A DNA stretch of 64,000 bases, taken from NCBI GenBank assembly GCA_964418695.1, contig CAYQMN010000002.1, forward strand, positions 186,001 through 250,000, given 5' to 3'. The notes beneath the pieces were generated by a model. It was not told where the DNA came from and did no database searches. It saw only the letters and a list, made by a program, of their open reading frames with translations. This DNA comes from Prado023 sp964418695 (GTDB lineage Bacteria > Actinomycetota > Actinomycetes > S36-B12 > CAIYMF01). The position numbers and the translations under genes were made by a program. Of this stretch, positions 45,105 through 50,717 are shown piece after piece (within the stretch, counting starts at the first letter, position 1; each line of letters starts with the position of its first letter).

Positions 45105-45178
45105 CGCGGGGTGGAGCAGCTCGGTAGCTCGCTGGGCTCATAACCCAGAGGTCGCAGGTTCAAATCCTGCCCCCGCTA
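45105..45178 (+). tRNA. Initiator tRNA-fMet (anticodon CAT)
   Basis: A full cloverleaf can be drawn: acceptor CGCGGGG/CCCCGCT, D stem GAGC/GCTC, anticodon stem CTGGG/CCCAG with loop CTCATAA, and T arm GCAGG-TTCAAAT-CCTGC. Initiator marks are all present: no 1:72 Watson-Crick pair (C1 against T72), A11:T24 in the D stem, and three G:C pairs at the base of the anticodon stem. CCA is not encoded. Prophage sequence begins at or near its 3' end. Confidence 0.97.
45138..45178. other. Presumed attL core within the 3' half of tRNA-fMet
   Basis: The prophage-side leftward gene runs without a break into the antisense of the tRNA and stops at the antisense of the anticodon (TGA from 45140 to 45138). 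Phage tyrosine recombinases often use the anticodon-to-3' end segment of tRNAs as core. The exact ends cannot be fixed without attR. Confidence 0.6.
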
Positions 45179-45512
45179 CGAGGCGCGGAAGCATCGCGCG
45201 AAGGCGGTCCTGGTCGTAACCGGCCGGGACCGCCTTCTTCGTGTCCACGTCCCAGTCCTCGGGGGTCTCCCCGATGGTGACGAGCAGCAGCCAGGCGCGC
45301 AGCAGGTCGGCCCCGTACAGGTCTTCGGGGCGCACGACGTTGAGTAGCTTGCCCCAGGTGTTCCGAGTGCCGATCGCCTCGCCCAGCATCAGGCGAGCCG
45401 GGTCGACGCTGCGCGCCAGGCCCCCTTCGACGCTCTCCATCCGCGCCCGCAGCGCCTCGCCCCAGGTGACCGGACGCTGCCATCCGCCGTGCTCAACCAT
45501 GCTCAGTGACAT
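45138..45512 (-). CDS. Prophage leftward gene, candidate repressor, 3' end in tRNA-fMet
   Basis: 124 residues from ATG 45512, which sits inside a TGACATGTCA palindrome. The middle (GGLARSVDPARLMLGEAIGT then RNTWGKLLNV) has the length and spacing of a helix-turn-helix region but is not a clear match; AWLLLVTIGETPEDWDV follows. The last residues, GAGFEPATSGL, are the antisense translation of the tRNA 3' half, so this end depends on integration. Divergent from a Cro-like gene. I infer an immunity repressor from the arrangement; the protein itself is unrecognised. Confidence 0.6.
   Translation of the reverse strand: MSLSMVEHGGWQRPVTWGEALRARMESVEGGLARSVDPARLMLGEAIGTRNTWGKLLNVVRPEDLYGADLLRAWLLLVTIGETPEDWDVDTKKAVPAGYDQDRLRAMLPRLVAGAGFEPATSGL
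45201..45236 (+). terminator. Stem-loop 23 bp after tRNA-fMet, inside the prophage
   Basis: AAGGCGGTCC (45201-45210) pairs with GGACCGCCTT (45227-45236), followed by CTTCTTCG-like pyrimidines. If the attL call is right, the phage supplies a replacement terminator for the tRNA, antisense to the 3' part of the leftward gene. Confidence 0.6.
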
Positions 45513-45580
45513 GTCAGAAATGGTATGTGGCGGGAGGTTGACTGGTCAAGCCCGGTATGGTCTATGGTCCTGACATGTCA
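45507..45580. promoter_or_regulatory. 74-bp dyad-symmetric divergent promoter/operator
   Basis: TGACATGTCA at 45507-45516 and again at 45571-45580, each containing a start codon (ATG at its bases 5-7) of one of the two divergent genes. Their common centre (between 45543 and 45544) is also the centre of TTGACTGGTCAA (45538-45549), which supplies a -35 on each strand (TTGACT and TTGACC). TANNNT-type -10s lie at 45563-45568 (TATGGT) and, on the other strand, 45520-45525 (TACCAT), only 6-7 nt from each ATG, so both mRNAs should be leaderless. Confidence 0.75.
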
Positions 45581-45793
45581 AATCTGACGTGGCAGAACCG
45601 AGTCCGAGCCGCACGAGAGGCCGCCGGACTCACGCGCGAGGAGTTCGCCCGGGAGGTCGACTCCTCCACCTCGACGATCGCGCGCCTGGAGCTTCAGGGG
45701 CACGTCCCGAACGTGGTGACCCTGGCCCTGATCGCGCAGTTCATGGGGATCACGGTCGACGACCTGCTGAACGAGAAGGCGGCCGCCTCGTGA
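45575..45793 (+). CDS. XRE-family (Cro-like) regulator
   Basis: 72 residues from ATG 45575. A complete helix-turn-helix is visible: NRVRAAREAAGLTREEFARE then VDSSTSTIARLELQGHVPNV (about residues 8-48), followed by LIAQFMGITVDDLL, the standard XRE C-terminal helix. Size and position suggest a Cro-like protein that opens the rightward early operon. Probably leaderless. Its stop overlaps the next gene's start, beginning a long chain of 4-bp overlaps. Confidence 0.9.
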   Translation: MSNLTWQNRVRAAREAAGLTREEFAREVDSSTSTIARLELQGHVPNVVTLALIAQFMGITVDDLLNEKAAAS

Positions 45794-46125
45794 CCGCCCC
45801 CACCTACCGCCCCCTGCTCGACATCCTCGTCGAGCACGTGGGTCTGCCCCTGCCCGAGGGCTGCGACGCCTGGGGCATCCGCTCCGTCCACGCGGACCTG
45901 CGCTCCTCCCACGGCTACCGCTGGCCGTGGCCCGGGCAGTGGGCGCAGGCCCCCGGCCCGATCCGCGAGCACCGCGGCTCCTGCCCGACCGCGGTCGGTG
46001 ACGGCATCTGCACCGGGCTGACCGCCGAGGGCATGGCCTCCGGCGGAATCCCCGCCATCACCGTGCTGCTCACCGCCCACGCGTCCTTCGCCCGCCGGCG
46101 CACCGCAGATGGAGCGTCCGCGTGA
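45790..46125 (+). CDS. Hypothetical phage protein
   Basis: 111 residues from GTG 45790, overlapping the XRE stop by 4 bp. VTAPTYRPLLDILVEHVGLP is followed by several Trp/Pro/Gly-rich stretches and Cys pairs (GSCPTAVGDGICTGL). The end is Ala/Arg-rich. No family recognised. Codon use matches neighbours. Confidence 0.7.
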   Translation: MTAPTYRPLLDILVEHVGLPLPEGCDAWGIRSVHADLRSSHGYRWPWPGQWAQAPGPIREHRGSCPTAVGDGICTGLTAEGMASGGIPAITVLLTAHASFARRRTADGASA

Positions 46126-46340
46126 CCGGCATCCATTGGACGGGCGTGGTCATCCTGGTGTGGCTGGTGGCCGCGGGGCTGCTGCTGGCGGGGTGGGCGG
46201 TGTGGCGGGCCCCGCAGCGGCGGTGGGATGCGCACGCGGAGTCGGCATTGGAGGTGTGCCGGGAGCGTCACCCGTCCGCGTCGCGGTGGGGTGCCGGGCC
46301 GGTGCCGCTTGAGGACCGCCCCGAGTGGGGTACCCGGTGA
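46122..46340 (+). CDS. Small phage membrane protein
   Basis: 72 residues from GTG 46122 (GTGA overlap). One clear membrane helix at residues 5-25 (HWTGVVILVWLVAAGLLLAG) followed by a basic cytoplasmic tail with CRERHPSASRW. Unknown role; small membrane proteins in early operons often affect superinfection, but nothing here proves that. Confidence 0.7.
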   Translation: MTGIHWTGVVILVWLVAAGLLLAGWAVWRAPQRRWDAHAESALEVCRERHPSASRWGAGPVPLEDRPEWGTR

Positions 46341-46561
46341 CCGCCGCCATGCACCCGTCGCCGGTGTTGGCGGTGGCCGACCACCTGGCCGGGGAGGCCC
46401 ACCGCGCTTCCCGTTTCGCGGACGCCCTGGACGGGGCGATGGGCGCGCCGGGGTTGGACGTGCGGGCGCTCGCCGACGAGGCCGCCCGGTACCGGGTAGC
46501 CGCCGAGGTGCTGCTTGATGAGGCGATGGCCCTGGTCGACGCGTGGGAGGCCGGGAGGTGA
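46337..46561 (+). CDS. Hypothetical helical phage protein
   Basis: 74 residues from GTG 46337 (GTGA overlap). Almost entirely alpha-helical and Ala-rich (AVADHLAGEAHRASRFADAL, later ADEAARYRVAAEVLLDEAM). No recognisable domain. Confidence 0.65.
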   Translation: MTAAMHPSPVLAVADHLAGEAHRASRFADALDGAMGAPGLDVRALADEAARYRVAAEVLLDEAMALVDAWEAGR

Positions 46562-46812
46562 CGGTCGTGGAGTGGGTGCTGCTCGGGTTGATGGCTGTCG
46601 GGCTCGCGTTCATGGCGTGGTCGGCCGCGTACTCGGTGGCGGGGGCGTGGCGGGACTGGCGTCGGGTGCGGGAGGCGCGCAGGGTGACCCGGGCGCGGGC
46701 TCGCCCCGGGGATGCGGACTCGTACGGGCTGTGCAAGCCGTGCTACGCCCGACGCAAGAGCGACCCGCAGATCGCCGCGCTGGTCCGCCAAGCCCAGGAG
46801 ACGACCCCGTGA
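46558..46812 (+). CDS. Small phage membrane protein with Cys pair
   Basis: 84 residues from GTG 46558 (GTGA overlap). N-terminal membrane helix (VEWVLLGLMAVGLAFMAW), a strongly basic segment (WRDWRRVREARRVTRARARP), then LCKPCYARRK, a CxxC that may bind metal. Unknown function; second small membrane protein in this early operon. Confidence 0.65.
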   Translation: MTVVEWVLLGLMAVGLAFMAWSAAYSVAGAWRDWRRVREARRVTRARARPGDADSYGLCKPCYARRKSDPQIAALVRQAQETTP

Positions 46813-47084
46813 CCGGCCACGACCCCCGCTGCCCGGAGTCGCAGCCGGACCCGGGAGACACGGCGCGGCAGTCCGGCTGCCTGTGCCTGCTCATCGCAGC
46901 CGTGCGGGTGGACATGTGCGAGCAGATCGCGGCCGTGTTCGCCGAGCGGCGCACCGAGCTGCGGGCGGTGGGTGAGCGGAACGGGCTCGGTGAGCATCCG
47001 GTGCACCGGGCGCAGCTGCGGGAGTTGGACCGCGCGTACGAGCTGGCGTTGGAGTTCGCCCGGGAAGCCGGTGGCCTCCCGTGA
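46809..47084 (+). CDS. Hypothetical phage protein
   Basis: 91 residues from GTG 46809 (GTGA overlap). Cys-rich first half (DPRCPESQP, SGCLCLLIAAVRVDMCEQI) and a helical second half (VFAERRTELRAVGERNGL). No family recognised. Confidence 0.65.
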   Translation: MTGHDPRCPESQPDPGDTARQSGCLCLLIAAVRVDMCEQIAAVFAERRTELRAVGERNGLGEHPVHRAQLRELDRAYELALEFAREAGGLP

Positions 47085-47188
47085 CTGCCCTGCTGGCCCG
47101 TCTGGTGGCCCTCGTGCTGCGCCCCCTGATCGCCGCCCTCACCGCGTGGGATGACGCGCAGGCCCAAGCGATCGAGGAGGACGAGTGA
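47081..47188 (+). CDS. 35-residue hydrophobic phage peptide
   Basis: From GTG 47081 to TGA 47186-47188, overlapping both neighbours (GTGA at the start, TGATG at the end). Sequence VTALLARLVALVLRPLIAAL then an acidic tail: an amphipathic or membrane helix. The conserved overlap pattern supports it as a real gene. Confidence 0.55.
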   Translation: MTALLARLVALVLRPLIAALTAWDDAQAQAIEEDE

Positions 47189-47442
47189 TGGCTGGGAACC
47201 CCCGCCAGCCCCGACCCGACCTACCCCGCTGGGAGCAGGCCGCCTGCCGGGGCATGGACACCGAGATGTTCTTCCCGGCCTCGACCGACGACGCCGGGCA
47301 CCGGGCCGCCTACCGGGTGTGCTCCGGCTGCCCCATCCGCGCCGAGTGCGGGGCGTGGGCCCTGGAGCACGAGACACACGGGATCTGGGGCGGGCTATCG
47401 CAGAACGCCCGCAAGCGGCTCCGCGACGGGGAGACCCCATGA
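47188..47442 (+). CDS. WhiB-like iron-sulfur regulator, phage-borne
   Basis: 84 residues from ATG 47188. Four Cys in WhiB spacing: C20, C45, C48 and C54 (CSGCPIRAEC gives C-x2-C-x5-C), followed by the GIWGG turn (HETHGIWGGLS) and a short basic tail (ARKRLRDGE). WhiB proteins bind a 4Fe-4S cluster and act with the housekeeping sigma factor in actinobacteria. Phage WhiB proteins such as that of TM4 can alter host transcription and superinfection; effect here is inferred. Confidence 0.9.
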   Translation: MAGNPRQPRPDLPRWEQAACRGMDTEMFFPASTDDAGHRAAYRVCSGCPIRAECGAWALEHETHGIWGGLSQNARKRLRDGETP

Positions 47443-48212
47443 CCGGGCCCCGGGTGGTCGGCATCGACCTGAGCCTCGCGTCGACCGGGCTGGCCGACAA
47501 CCAGGGCCGGGTCGCGCGGGTGCGCACCAAGCCGGAGCCGGGCGCAGACGTACTGGCCACCCTCGACCGACTCCGCGCCATCACCGCCGGCATCCTCGCG
47601 GTGGCCGCCGCGATCCGCCGCTACCCCGCCTGGGACATCACCGGCAACGACGTCGGGGACGCGGTGGTGCTCGCCGCGTTGGGGGCGCGGCTGCTCGGGC
47701 ACCCCATCGACGAGCCGATGCCCGCGACCCACCTGCGCGCGCTGGCGAAGCTGGGCGCTGCCCGGAGGTGCGTCGTGACCATGCAGCCTGACCTGTTCGA
47801 GGACGAGCCAGCCGAGCAGGCGCCCCCCGAGGCACCCGCCCCGAAGCGGGACAACATCTACTGGTCCGGGCAGTCCGGCGCCCGCGCGGTCGGACACCTG
47901 GCCGTCGCCCTGACCAACGAGGCCCGCGGCGACCACGAGCTGATGGTGGCCGCGCTGCGGGAGGCCGCCACCCAGTCCGCGCAGGCGGTCAACCTGATGC
48001 CGGGGCAGCGTCAGGTGCTGGGCCCGTGGACGGCGCTGCCGCAGTGGACGACCCGGGACCTGATCCGGTTGGCGATTCACGCCCTGGTCGACGGGGACGA
48101 GTCGAAGACCCTCGATGACGTGGTGGCCGGCAACGGCTACGTGATGGCCGCGCTCGCGGCCCTGTTCCCGCATACCTGCTCAACCCCACCCACCGAAGGA
48201 GAGCCCTCGTGA
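47439..48212 (+). CDS. RuvC-like resolvase remnant fused to a second unknown domain
   Basis: 257 residues from ATG 47439. Residues 1-51 (VVGIDLSLASTG, D10) and 56-100 (RRYPAWDITGNDVGDAV, D71 and D74) are the start and end of a phage RuvC-like Holliday junction resolvase. The middle, including the strand with the catalytic Glu, is missing in frame, so it is probably inactive. After residue 108 comes an unrelated domain (MQPDLFEDEPAEQ... NIYWSGQSGARAVGHLAVAL). A GGAGG at 47764-47768 precedes GTG 47775, so that part may also be translated alone. Confidence 0.7.
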   Translation: MTGPRVVGIDLSLASTGLADNQGRVARVRTKPEPGADVLATLDRLRAITAGILAVAAAIRRYPAWDITGNDVGDAVVLAALGARLLGHPIDEPMPATHLRALAKLGAARRCVVTMQPDLFEDEPAEQAPPEAPAPKRDNIYWSGQSGARAVGHLAVALTNEARGDHELMVAALREAATQSAQAVNLMPGQRQVLGPWTALPQWTTRDLIRLAIHALVDGDESKTLDDVVAGNGYVMAALAALFPHTCSTPPTEGEPS

Positions 48213-48451
48213 CCGAACTGCACGCCATCCGCGCCAACGAGGTGTACGTGGTCCTCACCCCCTGCCCGCAGTGCAGCGAGGTCGAGGGCGTCATCCTGAC
48301 CGTCGAAGCCCGCATGGAACGCACCAAGGCGGCCGGGAAGGTCGGGCTGAAGCTCGGGCAGGAACGGGTGCCGCACCGGTGTGAGCAGACCGCCCTGCAG
48401 GTGGTCGCCGAGACCGGGGAGATTGTCCAGCTCGACCTGGGTGACCGCTGA
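48209..48451 (+). CDS. Hypothetical phage protein with zinc-finger-like Cys
   Basis: 80 residues from GTG 48209 (GTGA overlap). YVVLTPCPQCSEVEGVILTVEA then RVPHRCEQTALQVV: a CxxC pair plus a later HRC, possibly a small metal site between two strands. No family recognised. Confidence 0.65.
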   Translation: MTELHAIRANEVYVVLTPCPQCSEVEGVILTVEARMERTKAAGKVGLKLGQERVPHRCEQTALQVVAETGEIVQLDLGDR

Positions 48452-48918
48452 TGAGGCCCGTGCATCTGCTGGCCGGGATGCAGCCAGCCGACCACATCGT
48501 CACCGCCTGCTGCGCGCGCCTCCTGGAGGATGTGCCCTCCGATGACTGGGTGACCGGCACCCCCGAGCACGCCACCTGCCCAGGTCCCGCGGTGACCGCG
48601 GTCGGGGACGGCGGGCACATCGTGATCGTCGCCGATGGGGTGCTGGCGGCCTCGACCATGCCCATCAGCACCCCCTCCGCCGCCGCATCCGCCCGCTGCT
48701 CAACCTCAGGGTCGACGCGCTCCACCTGGCCCTGCACCACGTCCGGGCGCTCACCGAGCTCCTCGGCCGCGTACACGGCGGTCAGCCGCTGGGGGAACGC
48801 CTTGCGCAGTGCCTGGGCCCGGGCCACCTTGGCCGTCATGTGGGCGGCGCGCTTGGTCCACATGTCGTTGACCTCCCACTCGCCGGTCCAACGGCGGTTG
48901 TTCTTCGGCCCCTCGTAG
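48451..48918 (+). pseudogene. Hypothetical phage gene whose 3' part is antisense to a recT-like fragment
   Basis: From ATG 48451 (TGATG overlap). The first about 67 codons (MRPVHLLAGMQPADHIVTAC ... IVIVADGVLAAS) look like a normal small phage protein. After about 48650 this frame turns Ser/Thr/Pro-rich and is simply the reverse of a leftward coding segment. So the original gene has either lost its 3' end or ended near the junction. Confidence 0.6.
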
Positions 48919-48997
48919 ACCTTGCGCATGCCGACGCTCTCCCGGTACAGGGCGACCGCCGAGTACCGCTTCCCGTCGCGCAACAGGAAACTCCCAG
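48651..48997 (-). pseudogene. Inverted C-terminal fragment of a RecT-like recombinase gene
   Basis: The reverse strand has strong coding codon use from about 48997 to 48651. It reads LLRDGKRYSAVALYRESVGM, then WTGEWEVNDMWTKRAAHMTAK, then ALRKAFPQRLTAVYAAEELG and an acidic tail ending in MGMVEAAS. The AFP-x-x-L-x-x-x-Y-x-x-E-E-L pattern after a Trp/Met/Lys-rich helix is typical of the end of RecT-type single-strand annealing proteins. There is no start; it opposes all neighbouring genes. Assignment to RecT is moderate. Confidence 0.55.
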
Positions 48998-49201
48998 TTG
49001 CTCCAAGACTGGGAGGTCCGCAACGTCACCGGCGACCCGCGGGCGGCCGTCCACCGCTACGAGGTCCGCCCCATCGTCGAGGGCATGACACCCGAGCAGC
49101 CCACCCTGACCGTGCGCCACCGACCTGCGGACGGCGCCCAGACGCTGACCGCCACCGTCATGCGCGCCCTCGCCGCCCACGCAGCCCGGGAGGTGTCATG
49201 A
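48998..49201 (+). pseudogene. C-terminal remnant of a phage gene after the inversion
   Basis: About 67 codons from a TTG inside the junction palindrome: LQDWEVRNVTGDPRAAVHRY, then EVRPIVEGMTPEQPTLTVRH. Codon use is normal and its stop overlaps the next ATG, but it has no proper start or ribosome binding site, so it looks like a decapitated gene. Confidence 0.5.
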
Positions 49202-49518
49202 GCCTCCTGACCGACACCGCCGTCGACCTCGACCAGCTCGGCATCAGCCCGCGCCACGTCGAGGTCGACCACCCTCCGACCGGCACCCCGATCGTCACGC
49301 TCACCCTCGCGACGGTCGCCGACCTCCGCGCATGGTGCGCCGCCGACCGGGCCCGCATCGAGCACGCCCTCCTCGCCCACAACAGGGACTGTCGCCACTA
49401 CTGGGCGCTGTACGAGCGACCGGGACGCGTCGTCCTGGCGCAGTGCCTCGTCTGGCGGCACATGCCCGAATGGGGACTCACCCTGCCCGACCTCCACCCG
49501 ACCGAGAGGACCGCCTGA
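49198..49518 (+). CDS. Hypothetical phage protein
   Basis: 106 residues from ATG 49198, with CGGGAGGTGTC upstream. MSLLTDTAVDLDQLGISPRH, then LATVADLRAWCAADRARIEH and a Trp/His-rich end (HYWALYERPGRVVLAQCLVW). The stop overlaps the next ATG (TGATG). No family recognised. Confidence 0.7.
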   Translation: MSLLTDTAVDLDQLGISPRHVEVDHPPTGTPIVTLTLATVADLRAWCAADRARIEHALLAHNRDCRHYWALYERPGRVVLAQCLVWRHMPEWGLTLPDLHPTERTA

Positions 49519-49859
49519 TGGTCGACTTCCGGGTGGACGACGGATTCCCTCATCACCCCAAGGCTCTGGGCCTGTCGCTGGAGGCGGTCGGGGCGTGGAC
49601 TCTCATCGGCTGTTGGTGCGCTCGCTACCTGTCCGACGGATACATCCCAGACGACGCGCTACGCACCATCACCACACGCACCCGCGTCATCCAGGACCTC
49701 GCGAACCGCAACCTCATCACCAAGATGGGCGACGGCTGGCAGATGGTCGACTGGGGCCAATACCAACGCACCCGGGCGCAGGTCGAAGCGCAACGGAAAC
49801 GTGGACGCGAGCGCGTCGCCCGGTGGCGCGCCGAGCACAGGCAAGCCGATGACCAGTAA
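49518..49859 (+). CDS. Replication-type winged-helix protein, apparently shortened
   Basis: 113 residues from ATG 49518. MVDFRVDDGFPHHPKALGLS, then GAWTLIGCWCARYLSDGYIP and DLANRNLITKMGDGWQMVDW, are the N-terminal winged-helix pattern of actinophage replication initiator/DnaD-like proteins. It ends soon after the basic RKRGRERVARWRAEH helix. Downstream, another frame continues with a VTR/VTV-rich, Pro-rich segment like the tails of these proteins, suggesting a frameshift near 49835-49855. Confidence 0.65.
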   Translation: MVDFRVDDGFPHHPKALGLSLEAVGAWTLIGCWCARYLSDGYIPDDALRTITTRTRVIQDLANRNLITKMGDGWQMVDWGQYQRTRAQVEAQRKRGRERVARWRAEHRQADDQ

Positions 49860-49946
49860 CCCCGTTACGCGCCATCCCTGTAACGCAGTCAGTAACGCGT
49901 TACGTACGCATGTAGTAACGGTTGCCCCCTTCCCTTCCCTTCCCAA
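49856..49946. repeat. GTAACG/CGTTAC repeat cluster with polypyrimidine tract, candidate origin
   Basis: GTAAC (49856), CGTTAC (49863), GTAACG (49880), GTAACG (49892), CGTTAC (49898) and GTAACG (49915) lie within 65 bp; the middle pair forms the 12-bp palindrome GTAACGCGTTAC (49892-49903). A CCCCCTTCCCTTCCCTTCCC-type tract follows at 49926-49946. The stretch is less GC-rich than its surroundings and touches the end of the replication-type gene. Confidence 0.55.
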
Positions 49947-50028
49947 CCCATGTAGAGACCTCCGAGGGCACCGTCACCGTCAATGTCAATTGAGAAACGC
50001 GACAATCGCCACGAAAGGTGACCAACGA

Positions 50029-50415
50029 GTGACTATCGCGCGCGAACAACTCGCAATGCGGAATCGTCTACAGCAATGGCTCCAGCCCGAAGAAGTCCGC
50101 CAAATCCACTGGCCAACCCTGCTGAACGCCAGCACCGCCGCCCTCACCCGAGGCTGGACCTGCGACGAACTCGCCCGCTGGATCCTCGGCGACCTCACCG
50201 ACCCCGACAACGTCGGCGCCGTGGCCACAGCCACCATCCGCAGCCTCGCCGAACAAGACCCACCCCGAGACGTGACCCCCAGCCCCGAGCCCTACGACGA
50301 CACCGAACGCCACCAACGCATCGCCAACGCCGCCACCCCCGAACAAGCCGCCCACTGGGCCGAGCACATCCGCGCCACCATCGCCGGCACACCCACCCGT
50401 GGGACAGGCCGATGA
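50029..50415 (+). CDS. Hypothetical phage protein (helical)
   Basis: 128 residues from GTG 50029, with AAAGGTG upstream; an ATG at 49849 in the same frame would add 60 residues through the repeat region. EQLAMRNRLQQWLQPEEVRQ, then LNASTAALTRGWTCDELARW and a Thr/Glu-rich end (ANAATPEQAAHWAEHIRAT). The ILGDLTDPDNVGAVATATIR segment recalls helical phage replication or DNA-binding accessory proteins; not a firm match. Confidence 0.65.
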   Translation: MTIAREQLAMRNRLQQWLQPEEVRQIHWPTLLNASTAALTRGWTCDELARWILGDLTDPDNVGAVATATIRSLAEQDPPRDVTPSPEPYDDTERHQRIANAATPEQAAHWAEHIRATIAGTPTRGTGR

Positions 50416-50717
50416 GCACCCGAGGTCAGTCCCAGCGCCGGTCGCGGTTCGACCACCTGGCCGGCCCAGCCTGCACCCTGTGCGGCTCGCGATTCGCCGA
50501 CCACCAATGCCACGCCAGGGCGCCACTCCCGCCGCGCAGGCCGAGGCCGAAGGGCGGTGGCGTCCCGTACGCGGAGATCCTCGCCCTGCACGACCAGCTC
50601 GCAAGCGTGTCCCTGCGGCCAATCCGCGACCTCGCCGCGGTCTACGGCGTCCCGTTCCCGACCGCCGCGTCGTGGGTCCGCAGGGCCCGCTCCCAGCGCG
50701 ATCGGAGCGCCCAGTGA
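50412..50717 (+). CDS. Phage protein with Cys motif and helix-turn-helix
   Basis: 101 residues from ATG 50412 (ATGA overlap). ACTLCGSRFADHQCHAR looks like a small metal site. Near the C-terminus LRPIRDLAAVYGVPFPTAAS, then WVRRARSQRDR, reads as a helix-turn-helix (AAVYGVP-x-x-TAASWV). Probably a DNA-binding regulator. Confidence 0.65.
   Translation: MSTRGQSQRRSRFDHLAGPACTLCGSRFADHQCHARAPLPPRRPRPKGGGVPYAEILALHDQLASVSLRPIRDLAAVYGVPFPTAASWVRRARSQRDRSAQ

Noticed and set aside
45138..45512. Idea that the leftward gene at the tRNA is the integrase
   Set aside because: It is only 124 residues and lacks the Arg-His-x-x-Arg...Tyr motif of tyrosine recombinases and the Ser motif of serine integrases.
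47310..48173. Leftward 287-codon frame across the WhiB-like and RuvC-like genes
   Set aside because: Shadow of the rightward genes; the rightward frames have WhiB and RuvC motifs and a continuous overlap chain.
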